This document shows positions 32,435 to 41,106 of a stretch of DNA of 64,000 bases, piece by piece (the stretch's first letter is position 1; the number at the start of each line of letters is the position of its first letter). This stretch comes from Candidatus Rifleibacterium amylolyticum. GTDB lineage: Bacteria; Muiribacteriota; Ozemobacteria; Ozemobacterales; Ozemobacteraceae. The translations under genes and the position numbers were made by a program. Below the pieces are notes generated by a model. It was given only the letters and a program-made list of their open reading frames with translations. It ran no database searches and was not told the DNA's origin. Where the stretch lies: positions 186,001-250,000 of the forward strand of contig JAACJG010000008.1 of NCBI GenBank assembly GCA_009917695.1. The letters run 5' to 3'.

Positions 32435-33361
32435 GTTAACGCCTCCAGCAGGAATCTTAAAAGAGTCGGCTTCACTACTTAATCGGCTAAGGCTTACGAA
32501 AAGTTAACCAAAAAAAACTTTCATGCGTTTAACAGGAAGCAAGCAGAAAACAATCCGCCGATTGCTCAGATTTCACAGATTAAGCGAACAAGGCTGTTTA
32601 CAGAACCCGGGATCTAGCCATAATCCTCAGTCACATTTGAGTTACAGAGTCGGTTTTTTATACAAAAGCGCGTTGATTTTTGTTAAGCCAGAAGCTTCGG
32701 CCATCAGACGGGATGCTTTTTCTCCAGCGATTCGCTTCGCTCACAAGCTTACGAAAAAGCAAACCCGTCTTCAGGCCTCGCGACAAGGTTCAATGCTCGT
32801 TTATATAAGAATTCACGCCTTGGTAAAAAAATCATACAAGGGCGCAGGCGTGCTTTCTTCGCCAGGATGGCGATTATGACCGGCGCGACAGGAGGTCAAG
32901 CGCCGGGCCTCATTAGCGAAATTTCGAGCCAGGCAACTTTGACACAGAGCCATAGCTATTATAGAGACTCTTGACTGGCGAGAGTGGAGCGAATGAGATC
33001 ACGCCGAGAGCCCGATATAAGGGGAATAACTCAGATTGAATTCTTGAACTCTTATGTGACAGAGGAATAGTTCTTTGTCAACATTGAATCTGGGTGTTAT
33101 CGTCATTGCGAGGAGGGCGTCAGCCCGACGAAGCAATCTCATGGTCAAAGAGATTGCTCTCTCAATCTGCGCACATCTGTGCAATCTGCGGATGTTCTAA
33201 TTTCCCTTCTCTTCTTTGCGTCTCCGTGCCTCAGTGCAAACTTTCTTCTTTAATCTTCCGGCATTCGCAAAAAAATAAAATATGCAAAAACTCTTCAATT
33301 TGTTAACGAGACAGCCGATAAGGTTTCAGAGATATTTTCGAGATTTTTCATGGAGGCAACC
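32435..33361. other. Repeat-filled intergenic region between divergent lipoprotein genes
   Basis: No credible gene is seen. An open frame at 32523-32879 has no ribosome site or recognisable product. The stretch holds a hairpin CCGGCGC/GCGCCGG (32880-32886 and 32900-32906), a small GCC-AGGAT-GGC hairpin before it, the CATTGCGAG-type repeat at 33098-33157 and a TCTTTGCGTCTCCGTGCCTC tract near 33215 that resembles one near 62580. It must also hold the promoters of both flanking lipoprotein genes, which I could not place. Confidence 0.6.
33098..33157. repeat. Dispersed CATTGCGAG...GAAGCAATCTC repeat
   Basis: CGTCATTGCGAGGAGGGCG and CGACGAAGCAATCTC, ending in an inverted pair GCAATCTC/GAGATTGC (33133-33140, 33150-33157). 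Related copies occur at 62435-62480 and 63818-63890. Confidence 0.6.
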
Positions 33362-34705
33362 ATGGTAAGACAACAAACGACTGCAAAAGGACGTTGGCTG
33401 CTGCTGATAGTTCTTTCGCTGGCCAGTATCGTTTTTACTGGCTGCGAGAAGGGTTCACTCGGCATCAAGAGTGGCAATATCACAGGATTTGTCATTAATG
33501 CCAGCACTAATCAGCCCATACCAGAAGTTCTGGTGAGAGGCACCAGCGACACGCATGAAAATGCCAGCACCTATACGGGTGGCGACGGCAGTTTCATCAT
33601 GACCGACCTGACTAAGGGAGCCTGGAGCCTCAACGTCGAGAAATATGGCTACATACTGGTTCATCCTGATGCAACCGGCAGCGACACCGCCAATGTAGTT
33701 GCAGCAACTGTAAATGTTGCCAACGGCGAAACGGTCACCGCCCAGGTTATCAAGATGAATAAAACCCAGGAGCTGGTTAAAGGCGTTCTCAGGGGCTATC
33801 CGATCGACTCGATCACCGGCAGGCCGTTGACCAACTTCACTGTAACCCAGACCTACCCTTACAATCAGCGCAAGTCAAAGCTTTTCGAAACCGCTGCTGA
33901 TTTCAGAGATATTGGCTGGAGCGGTCTTGAAGGTGGCGATCACCATTACACCATCACTGCCAATAACTATGATGAATACAACACAGCCAACGCAGCCGGT
34001 GCCGGCGGCGCTGCTCCTTACATTTCAATTGGTGCTTCCGCAGCAAATCTTGGCACAATCAAGGTTGAACCCCTGCGCGTAAGCATTGCCGGAACACTGC
34101 GCAATCTGCCAGGCTACGTTCTTGATCTTCCCGCGGCAGACAGAGATATATTAATCTGGGCCGAAGCAGCCGGAAAAGTTGTCGCGACATTTACCGACAC
34201 CGCTCTGCAAGGCGCCTACAAGGGTTCAGTAGTCTATAAAATGGACGACATACCGGTAACGGCGGGCAGCGTTGCAGTTAAATGCAAAGTCAGAGGCTAC
34301 GACCTGCAGACCATCAATCAGGCTGTCAGCCTGGCCAGCAATATGCCTGGCGGCACCATTGCCGGCATCGACATCGACTTCGCCAACGTCGAACCGATTC
34401 GCCGCGACCTGCGCGTAGTTATCACCAGCACCGAGCCTAAAGATGGTCAGCCGGCTACATTCAAACCCGGGCAGACCGCACGAGTATTCCTGCGACAGGG
34501 CGGCAAAGACATTGTGCCTTACGTCGATGTGGTTGCAGTCAACTATCGCGCCGAAGCCTACTTCTCAAGCGTAATCACAGGGTATGATCTCAACGTTTAC
34601 GCAGTAAACATGAGCGAAGGTTACTATCAGGCGCTCTCGGAGAACTTCAAAGTACAGGAAGACGGCAACTCGGCCTTCACCTACAATGTGCAGCTGAAGA
34701 ACTAG
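33362..34705 (+). CDS. Lipoprotein of the CEKGxLGxK paralog family, 447 aa
   Basis: 447 aa from ATG 33362, chosen because GGAGG lies five bases upstream (the ATG at 33350 lacks one). Lipobox FTGC after LLLIVLSLASIV; the mature protein opens CEKGSLGIKSGNITGFV and continues with a regulatory-like domain (INASTNQPIPEVLVRGTSDT...GGDGSFIMTDLTKGAWSLNVEKYGYI). Later segments such as VSIAGTLRNLPGYVLDLPA parallel SIVGRWQDVPGWVFQANP of the 415-aa paralog, so homology extends beyond the N-terminus. Divergent from the two paralogs across a 0.9-kb gap. Function unknown. Confidence 0.87.
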   Translation: MVRQQTTAKGRWLLLIVLSLASIVFTGCEKGSLGIKSGNITGFVINASTNQPIPEVLVRGTSDTHENASTYTGGDGSFIMTDLTKGAWSLNVEKYGYILVHPDATGSDTANVVAATVNVANGETVTAQVIKMNKTQELVKGVLRGYPIDSITGRPLTNFTVTQTYPYNQRKSKLFETAADFRDIGWSGLEGGDHHYTITANNYDEYNTANAAGAGGAAPYISIGASAANLGTIKVEPLRVSIAGTLRNLPGYVLDLPAADRDILIWAEAAGKVVATFTDTALQGAYKGSVVYKMDDIPVTAGSVAVKCKVRGYDLQTINQAVSLASNMPGGTIAGIDIDFANVEPIRRDLRVVITSTEPKDGQPATFKPGQTARVFLRQGGKDIVPYVDVVAVNYRAEAYFSSVITGYDLNVYAVNMSEGYYQALSENFKVQEDGNSAFTYNVQLKN

Positions 34706-34717
34706 AAAAATCTCTTT

Positions 34718-34750
34718 AAAAAGGCCTGGTATGCCGCCAGGCCTTTTTTT
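34718..34750 (+). terminator. Rho-independent terminator after the 447-aa lipoprotein
   Basis: AAAAAGGCCTGG (34718-34729) pairs with CCAGGCCTTTTT (34737-34748), followed by more T. Confidence 0.9.
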
Positions 34751-34762
34751 ATTGCCACAAAT

Positions 34763-34797
34763 AAGCCGGCCGCCAGGAGCAAAGCCCTGCGGCCGGC
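34763..34797 (-). terminator. Probable terminator of the obg-tgt operon
   Basis: GCCGGCCGC (34763-34771) pairs with GCGGCCGGC (34789-34797); the minus strand continues TTATTTG. It lies 33 bases past the last gene of the operon. Confidence 0.6.
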
Positions 34798-34829
34798 ACT
34801 TTATTACCTTCTGTCAGAAAAACAAACTG

Positions 34830-35375
34830 TCAGATAAGCAGCTTTCTGGCATAGAGAGCAGCATCGGTTTCGGCATACTGCGTCATGATGATTTCGACAT
34901 GGCGCTTGCAGCCTTCTTTGTCGCCGCGTTTTTTGCAGATTGCAGCCAGCTGATAATGAGCGTTATCGACATATTCACAGCCCGGATACTGCTCGATCAG
35001 ACGGTTGAATTCGGCGACAGCCTCGTCGAGTTTGCCTTTTTCCATGAGCTTGCGCCCGTTAAAGTAGCATTCGTCTGCAATCTCGGCCGGCCCTTTCCCC
35101 ATTGTGCGGCAAAGTTCGACGTATTCGTCCTTGCCGAAGTAGGCCGCATCGGTATCGGGGTAATTGTCGAGCAGATACTCATACCAGCTCAGAGCCCGCT
35201 GCTGCTGCCCCTTGCTCAGAGCGATCTTGGCGAGATTGTAACAGGCGTTATCAGCCAGCCCGCTGCTGGGAAAGTCCTTGATGAAAGCGCGAAAGATGTC
35301 TTCGGCCTTATCGACTTCGCCAGCCCGGAAGGCGGCAATTCCAGAATCCATGATTTTCTTTTCTTCAGAGGCCAT
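34830..35375 (-). CDS. TPR protein (tol-pal YbgF-like repeats)
   Basis: 181 aa from ATG 35375, with AAGGAG upstream that overlaps the tgt stop. Helical repeats of the tetratricopeptide type: GEVDKAEDIFRAFIKDFPSS, LADNACYNLAKIALSKGQQQ, YVDNAHYQLAAICKKRGDKE. No signal peptide is seen from this start. It is the last gene of the obg-nadD-LCP-queA-tgt unit. Role unknown. Confidence 0.8.
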   Translation of the reverse strand: MASEEKKIMDSGIAAFRAGEVDKAEDIFRAFIKDFPSSGLADNACYNLAKIALSKGQQQRALSWYEYLLDNYPDTDAAYFGKDEYVELCRTMGKGPAEIADECYFNGRKLMEKGKLDEAVAEFNRLIEQYPGCEYVDNAHYQLAAICKKRGDKEGCKRHVEIIMTQYAETDAALYARKLLI

Positions 35376-35376
35376 A

Positions 35377-36510
35377 TCAGATCTCCTTGCTGAGATAATT
35401 TGCCAGAAAGGCGTCACGAAACGCCATAAAACGACCGTCGAGCAAAGCCTGACGTATTTCACCCATAAGGTTAACCATAAATGTCACATTATGCAAACTT
35501 GCCATGCGCAGCCCGAGAATTTCGCGGGCCTTGAAGAGATGGCGCAGGTATCCGCGCGAAAAGGTGCGACAGGCATAGCAGTTACAGCTCTCGTCGATCG
35601 GCTGGTCGGAAAGCTGCCAGCGGGCATTGAGCAGACTGATGCGGCCGTTGCGCGTAAAGACGGTTGCGTGCCGGGCGATGCGGGTTGGATGCACGCAGTC
35701 GAACATGTCGATGCCACGTTCAACGCCGATAAGCAAATCTTCTGGCGTTCCGACACCCATCAGATAACGCGGCAGATGCTCGGGCATACTGCCCATCATA
35801 CCATCGAGAATCTCTATCATCAGTGGCTTTGGCTCACCCACGGAGAGACCGCCGATAGCCAGCCCTTCAAACCCGATTTCGGCTGTGCGCTCGATTGATT
35901 CGAGCCGCTGCGGCAGAAACATAGAGCCCTGCACGATGCCAAACAATGCCTGACCGTTACGCATCGGCGTGTGATCGGCCCGACAGCGCTTCGCCCAGGC
36001 AACCGAGCGCTCCATGGCCTTGCGGGCAACGCTCTCTTCGGCCGGGTAAGGGCAGCACTCGTCAAAAACCATGATGATCTCAGAACCGATCGAGCGCTGA
36101 ATTCGCATCGATTCTTCAGGGGTCAGCCAGTGTTTTGAACCATCGATATGCGACGAAAACTCGACGCCGTCGTCAGTAATCTTATTGAGCTTTTTCAGAG
36201 AAAACACCTGAAAGCCACCTGAGTCGGTGAGCATCGGGCGATCCCAGCCCATCATGTTGTGCAATCCGCCAAAATGATCGAGCACCTTTGTGCCCGGGCG
36301 TAACATGAGGTGATAGGTGTTGCCGAGAATGATACTGGCACCGGCAGTTCTCAGCTCATCCGGGCAAAGGGTTTTGACCGTGCCGGCAGTGCCAACCGGC
36401 ATAAAAACTGGAGTTTTGATCTGCCCGCGCCGGGTATTGATCAGACCGGCGCGCCCGCGGCATTCATGCGATTTGTGTTCGAGGGTAAAGGTAAATGCTG
36501 TGTTATTCAT
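35377..36510 (-). CDS. tgt: Queuine/preQ1 tRNA-ribosyltransferase
   Basis: 377 aa, full length. Exchanges guanine 34 in GUN-anticodon tRNAs for preQ1. Active-site block MLTDSGGFQVFSL, guanine-pocket segment LAIGGLSVGEP, and the zinc site CNCYACRTFSRGYLRHLF with the later His of SLHN. Start overlaps the queA stop by 4 bases, the common queA-tgt pairing. No queuosine synthesis genes (queCDEF) are in the window. Confidence 0.97.
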   Translation of the reverse strand: MNNTAFTFTLEHKSHECRGRAGLINTRRGQIKTPVFMPVGTAGTVKTLCPDELRTAGASIILGNTYHLMLRPGTKVLDHFGGLHNMMGWDRPMLTDSGGFQVFSLKKLNKITDDGVEFSSHIDGSKHWLTPEESMRIQRSIGSEIIMVFDECCPYPAEESVARKAMERSVAWAKRCRADHTPMRNGQALFGIVQGSMFLPQRLESIERTAEIGFEGLAIGGLSVGEPKPLMIEILDGMMGSMPEHLPRYLMGVGTPEDLLIGVERGIDMFDCVHPTRIARHATVFTRNGRISLLNARWQLSDQPIDESCNCYACRTFSRGYLRHLFKAREILGLRMASLHNVTFMVNLMGEIRQALLDGRFMAFRDAFLANYLSKEI

Positions 36511-37532
36511 AGTAGTAACATCGAGTCACCGAAACTGTAGAATCGGTATTCCTTTGCTATGGCTTCCTGGTATAGTTCAAGAACTTTTTCGCGGCCGCAG
36601 AAAGCTGCAACCAGAACGATCAGAGTTGAGCGTGGCAGATGAAAATTGGTAATAAAGCAGTCTACGGCCCGAAACTGATAACCCGGTGTAATGAAACAGT
36701 CGGTCGATTGCCAGCCAGTCGTCAGCTCTCCATCAGCTTTTATCGCCGATTCAAGTGTGCGCACGCTGGTGGTGCCGCAGGCCCAGATGCGACCTCCAAG
36801 CTGCCGCGTCTGTCTGAACAGCGCAGCAGTTTCTTCAGAAATGAAGAACACCTCTTCATGCATGCGATGTTCGGCAATACTGTCGGCTTCGATCGGCTTG
36901 AAGGTTCCCAGGCCGACATGCAGTATAACTTCGGCCACTTTTACCTGCTTATTTGCCAGCGCCGCAAAAACCTGGTCGTCAAAATGCAACCCGGCGGTTG
37001 GCGCGGCAATAGAGCCCTCGATCGACGAATACACTGTCTGATAACGATCAGGAGTGCTTTCGCGCGAGGTTATATAGGGTGGCAGCGGCATTTCGCCAAA
37101 CTCACGAAAAATCGGGAGAATGTCTTCGCCATCTTGCGCCCTTAACACCCGCAGACCCGATTCGAGAACGTCAACAACCTCGACGATACGGCCGCCGGGC
37201 AGTCGGTGCTGACGACCGGGTCGGAACTTGCGTCCCGGCCGAACCATAGCTTCAAAGCTGTGATTTTCGAGCTGTCTGACAAACAGAATCTCGTAACCGC
37301 CGCCGCCATGTTCGCCGGGCAATGTGAAAATGCGGGCCGGAATAACTCGCGAACTGTTTATTATCAGCAGGTCGCCCGGAGAAAAATATTCGACGATATC
37401 GGCGAACTGACGGTGCTCCAGCCGATCTTTGCTACGATCGTAAACCAGCAGACGCGAACCAGAACGCCGGGCCGCCGGTGTCTGAGCAATCAGGCGCTCG
37501 GGCAGAACAAAGTCGAACAGGTCAGTTTTCAT
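36507..37532 (-). CDS. queA: S-adenosylmethionine:tRNA ribosyltransferase-isomerase
   Basis: 341 aa from ATG 37532; this start gives MKTDLFDFVLPERLIAQTPA, the usual N-terminus, whereas the longer frame adds 22 unrelated residues. Transfers the ribosyl group of SAM to preQ1 in tRNA to form epoxyqueuosine. Conserved blocks: LLIINSSRVIPARIF, SIAAPTAGLHFD, HVGLGTFKPI and NFHLPRSTLIVLVAAF. The start overlaps the end of the LCP gene by 11 bases. Confidence 0.96.
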   Translation of the reverse strand: MKTDLFDFVLPERLIAQTPAARRSGSRLLVYDRSKDRLEHRQFADIVEYFSPGDLLIINSSRVIPARIFTLPGEHGGGGYEILFVRQLENHSFEAMVRPGRKFRPGRQHRLPGGRIVEVVDVLESGLRVLRAQDGEDILPIFREFGEMPLPPYITSRESTPDRYQTVYSSIEGSIAAPTAGLHFDDQVFAALANKQVKVAEVILHVGLGTFKPIEADSIAEHRMHEEVFFISEETAALFRQTRQLGGRIWACGTTSVRTLESAIKADGELTTGWQSTDCFITPGYQFRAVDCFITNFHLPRSTLIVLVAAFCGREKVLELYQEAIAKEYRFYSFGDSMLLL

Positions 37533-38538
37533 TGATTGATTCCGTGGCTGAGGCAATATCCGGTTCAACCGGGGTAGTAAAACTGGCGACCAGTTCAACC
37601 GCTGCCAGGTCAGAAAAATGGCTGGCGCCTATTTCCATGGCTTTATCTCGATACGGCAGAAAATAGCTGATCTTATCGATATAACGCGCCTCACCGGGTA
37701 ACGAAGCATTCTGAAACTTAACCCGGTAACTTTCAAATCCTTTGACCAGCGTAAACAATTCGGGCAGTGAAAAGTCGGTCTTAACATGGTCATATGCTTC
37801 GCCGATAATCTGCGGCAGCTTGACAACCGTTGCAGGTTGCATAACCATATCAAGCAGTGCTTTGATAAACTGCTGTTGCCGTTTTATGCGCCCAAGGTCG
37901 GCTGCCGCATCGGCACGAAAGCGCACGTAGTTGAGCGCCTGCCGACCGTCGAGCCGCTGTTTTCCAGGGTCAAAATGAATGTGCACCTTGCCCCAGTTGT
38001 CATCGTAATGCATAGGTTTTTCAATATCCAGCTCGACGCCGCCAATCGAGTCTATTACATTGATAAATCCCTGAAAATCAACCTCGACATAGCGGCTGAT
38101 CTGGATATTAAGAAGATCTTCGAGCAGCGAACGCAATACATTCTGACCATATCTTGGCAGAATTTCGTTGATCTTGCGGGCGCGACCGCTGATAAGAACT
38201 CTGGTATCGCGCGGAATCGACAGCATGCTGACGCGAGACTTCGCCGGGTTGATACCCAGAACGAAAATGGTATCAGCACGGTGTGTGCCATCAACCGAAT
38301 CTACGCCGAGAACCAGCACGTTGATGTTGCCGATTCGCCGATAACTGCCGGTTGAAAGCTGCACCTCAGACCAGTTGGCACCGGCCGGCGCCGAAATACT
38401 GCTGAAAAGCCATTTGTTGATAACACCGACAAAAAAGACAAGCGACAATATGACAAATGAGAGCTCAAACAACAGGCCGCCAGCACGCAACAGGTGGCGG
38501 CGACTCAGATTGCCTTGATTTTTGCAGAGATGATTCAT
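37522..38538 (-). CDS. LytR-CpsA-Psr (LCP) family protein
   Basis: 338 aa. A basic N-terminus with twin arginines precedes one membrane span (LLFELSFVILSLVFFVGVIN), then the LCP catalytic domain: NVLVLGVDSVDGTHRADTIFVLGINP, SIPRDTRV, INEILPRYG, VELDIEKPMHYDD and GRQALNYVRFRADAAADLGRIKRQQQFI. In Gram-positives LCP enzymes attach polymers to peptidoglycan; in diderms their role is less clear, possibly in linking glycans made by loci like the Wzz region here. Co-transcribed with nadD-yqeK and queA. Confidence 0.92.
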   Translation of the reverse strand: MNHLCKNQGNLSRRHLLRAGGLLFELSFVILSLVFFVGVINKWLFSSISAPAGANWSEVQLSTGSYRRIGNINVLVLGVDSVDGTHRADTIFVLGINPAKSRVSMLSIPRDTRVLISGRARKINEILPRYGQNVLRSLLEDLLNIQISRYVEVDFQGFINVIDSIGGVELDIEKPMHYDDNWGKVHIHFDPGKQRLDGRQALNYVRFRADAAADLGRIKRQQQFIKALLDMVMQPATVVKLPQIIGEAYDHVKTDFSLPELFTLVKGFESYRVKFQNASLPGEARYIDKISYFLPYRDKAMEIGASHFSDLAAVELVASFTTPVEPDIASATESINEN

Positions 38539-38583
38539 GACTGTGTTATCTTATCAAAGGCCACCAGCAAACTCCAGTATTAA

Positions 38584-39675
38584 TTAGTGACCGCCGGCTG
38601 ATTTGCGCTTTAGCGCCAAAACCCTTTGATAACGCTGCTCGATCGACATTTCCGCCTGCCGAACGTTGTCGCGCTCAGCTATGCCACGCGAAGGCTCAAG
38701 TGTGTCGGCAAGAACAAGAACCTTTGTAAGCAATGGCGCATCATCGGCCGGAAAAGTGTGCCAGCGGACAGCATTGACTATATCGGGATTTATTGCCGGA
38801 ATCCGCTTGCGCAAGAAACCGGCAGCAGCAGCACCATGCGCCAGCATCGGCTTTTTGCGTTCAAGGGCACTGAGCTGAGTTCCGCAACCTTCGGCATAAG
38901 CAAACAATTCTGCCGAATCGGCAATTCTGAATAAATCATGTGAAAGTCCGGTGAGCATACAGGTTCTCGGATCAAGACCGGCTTCCATACCGTAGTTAAC
39001 AGCCAGCGCCGCCACCGCCATGATGTGGGCGATCATACCTTCCGGCAAGTGCCGCAGCTGCCCGGCAATAGTTTCGAGCCAGCTGCCATAAGGCTCACCA
39101 AGGCTGCCATAATAATCGCCCAGCAATACTTTAAAAAGCACTTCAGGCGGGAGATGAAGATCAGCAAAATCATGACGACCGAGCTTATCGCGAATCTGAG
39201 AAGCAGAAACCGGTGAGACTTCGCATTCTGCCCAGTGCAATATTGCTTCTGGCACCTGGCAGGCACGCCGGCAGCCGGGGCGTTCGATAACAATAAACTC
39301 AACCATCCCGGCGAGACGGGTTACTTCACGCCACGAATGCAGTTCGACCAGTGAATCACCACCGATTACCAGGATAAACTCACGTCCTCGATAGCGCTGC
39401 TGCAGCTCTGAAACCGTTCTGACAGTATAAGATGCGCCGCCAAGGTCGCGCTCGATATCGCATACGCGCAAGCCAGCGTGTTCTTTTAAAGCAGCCAGCA
39501 GCAGATCGCGCCTGGCATCATATTCGAGAAGTGCATCTCCAGGTTTATGAACCGGCTGAAAGACAGGTATAAACCAGACCTCTTCGAGATCAAACTGCTT
39601 CTGAGCAGCCAGAGCCATCTGAATGTGCTGGTTATGAACCGGGTTGAAACTGCCCCCGAGAATACCGGTTCTCAA
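38584..39675 (-). CDS. nadD: NadD-YqeK fusion: nicotinate mononucleotide adenylyltransferase plus HD domain
   Basis: 363 aa. Residues 1-190 are NadD: GGSFNPVHNQHIQMA (nucleotide-binding), FIPVFQPVHKPG, SASQIRDKLG, completing deamido-NAD synthesis. Residues about 195-355 are a YqeK-like HD domain: IMAVAALA, GLSHDLFRIA near residue 245, and HTFPADDAPLLTKVLVLADTLEPSR. YqeK hydrolyses diadenosine tetraphosphate symmetrically. In Bacillus the two are adjacent separate genes; here they are one reading frame. The start overlaps obg by 4 bases. Confidence 0.93.
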   Translation of the reverse strand: MRTGILGGSFNPVHNQHIQMALAAQKQFDLEEVWFIPVFQPVHKPGDALLEYDARRDLLLAALKEHAGLRVCDIERDLGGASYTVRTVSELQQRYRGREFILVIGGDSLVELHSWREVTRLAGMVEFIVIERPGCRRACQVPEAILHWAECEVSPVSASQIRDKLGRHDFADLHLPPEVLFKVLLGDYYGSLGEPYGSWLETIAGQLRHLPEGMIAHIMAVAALAVNYGMEAGLDPRTCMLTGLSHDLFRIADSAELFAYAEGCGTQLSALERKKPMLAHGAAAAGFLRKRIPAINPDIVNAVRWHTFPADDAPLLTKVLVLADTLEPSRGIAERDNVRQAEMSIEQRYQRVLALKRKSAGGH

Positions 39676-40955
39676 ATAAAGAACTCCCGGTAGGCAAATT
39701 CCATTTCGCCAATCGAAAAGACGTCATCATCACCGGCTTCCAGCTGCGCCAGATCATCGATAAAGCCAAGCTTTTTCAGTTTGCGGCGAAAAATCGCAAT
39801 GGCCTCATCACTGGTAAAATCAGTCATGGCAACCATACGCTCGATCTCAGGCCCGGTCACCAGCCACTGCCCCTCGGAAACCATCTCAATCTGGTAGGCT
39901 TCGAGATATTCATAGAGTTTTTCATCTTCATTGGCAGCGATTTGCACGGGTTCCCGCAATTCCTGCAACTGCTGACACAAGTATTTCAGCAGCTCATCTA
40001 CGCCTTCGCGGGTCGCGCCGGAAACGGCAAAAACCTTGACGCCGCGCTTTTCAAGCTCATCTTTGAATTCTGGAAAAAGCTCGCGGGAATCTGGCAGATC
40101 CATTTTGTTGGCGGCGACAACGACCGGCTTCTCTGCGAGTTCCTCTGAAAATTCGTGCAACTCTGACATGATCACATCATAATTGCCTGTGATATTTTCC
40201 ATGTCGAGCTGGCTGACATCGACAAGATGCAGCAAAATTCTGGTGCGTTCGATATGCTTGAGAAACTGCGTACCAAGGCCAGCTCCATCATGTGCACCTT
40301 CGATAAGTCCTGGAATATCGGCCATACAAAAAGAAGGCAAACCTTCCGGCTTGACTATGCCAAGACTGGGGTGCAGCGTGGTAAATGGATAATCTGCAAC
40401 TTTTGGTCGGGCATTGCTTACTGCCCGCAAAAATGTTGATTTACCGGCATTCGGCAGACCGACCAGACCGACATCTGCCAGCAGTTTAAGTTCAAGACGC
40501 AGATTGAAGGTCTTGCCAGGCTCGCCCTTCTCAGCAATGCGAGGCGTGCGCCTTACCGAAGAGGCAAAACGGGCATTGCCAAGTCCACCACGGCCGCCAT
40601 GGGCAATTATCACCTGCTGCCCCTTGTGGTCAAGATCGCACAGCAGCTGACCGTTCTCCTGGTCATATACCAGAGTGCCGACCGGCACTTTGACAATCAG
40701 GTTCTTGCCGTTGGCCCCGATCATATCGCGGGGCCGGCCATGCTCACCGTTTTCAGCTTTGTAAACGCGCACAAAACTGAGTTCGTAGAGAGTGGTAAGA
40801 TCGTCGGTGGCTTCAAAAATCAGGTCGCCGCCGCGACCACCATCACCGCCGGAAGGGCCGCCCATCGGCACAAACTTTTCGCGCCGAAAAGCCACGACCC
40901 CATTGCCACCGTTACCCGAAGACACCTGAATTGTTATTTCATCGACGAATTTCAT
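39672..40955 (-). CDS. obgE: Obg-family GTPase
   Basis: 427 aa. Ribosome-associated GTPase. Glycine-rich Obg fold at the N-terminus (SSGNGGNGVVAFRREKFVPM), G domain with GLPNAGKSTFL near residue 165, DIPGLIEGAHDGAGLG and NKMD, and a C-terminal OCT-like domain (EYLEAYQIEMVSEGQWLVTGPEIERM). No Shine-Dalgarno precedes the ATG; the -10 hexamer lies only 8 bases upstream, so the message is probably leaderless. It heads the obg-nadD-LCP-queA-tgt-TPR operon. Confidence 0.97.
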   Translation of the reverse strand: MKFVDEITIQVSSGNGGNGVVAFRREKFVPMGGPSGGDGGRGGDLIFEATDDLTTLYELSFVRVYKAENGEHGRPRDMIGANGKNLIVKVPVGTLVYDQENGQLLCDLDHKGQQVIIAHGGRGGLGNARFASSVRRTPRIAEKGEPGKTFNLRLELKLLADVGLVGLPNAGKSTFLRAVSNARPKVADYPFTTLHPSLGIVKPEGLPSFCMADIPGLIEGAHDGAGLGTQFLKHIERTRILLHLVDVSQLDMENITGNYDVIMSELHEFSEELAEKPVVVAANKMDLPDSRELFPEFKDELEKRGVKVFAVSGATREGVDELLKYLCQQLQELREPVQIAANEDEKLYEYLEAYQIEMVSEGQWLVTGPEIERMVAMTDFTSDEAIAIFRRKLKKLGFIDDLAQLEAGDDDVFSIGEMEFAYREFFI

Positions 40956-40963
40956 AGAGCGCG

Positions 40964-40992
40964 ATTATACCATTATCCATGCCAACAATCCA
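40964..40992 (-). promoter_or_regulatory. Extended -10 promoter producing a leaderless obg message
   Basis: Minus-strand TGGATT (40992-40987), a 17-base spacer and TGG-TATAAT (-10 at 40969-40964, perfect extended -10). Only 8 bases separate it from the obg ATG. Confidence 0.7.
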
Positions 40993-41021
40993 CTGCAACA
41001 AATATAAAATCATACAGTCTG

Positions 41022-41050
41022 TTGCAATATGACCGGGCCTAATCTACAAT
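41022..41050 (+). promoter_or_regulatory. Sigma-70 promoter for the FIST-kinase operon
   Basis: TTGCAA (41022-41027), a 17-base spacer and TACAAT (41045-41050); start near 41057, leader of about 50 bases. Confidence 0.65.
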
Positions 41051-41106
41051 TATTGAAACAAAGCATAGAAATACCCCCCAAGACGGATTTGCAGTGAGGA
41101 TTGCTT

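Noticed and set aside
32523-32879. A 118-codon intergenic frame
   Set aside because: Low-complexity basic product, no Shine-Dalgarno, lies in a repeat-rich region.
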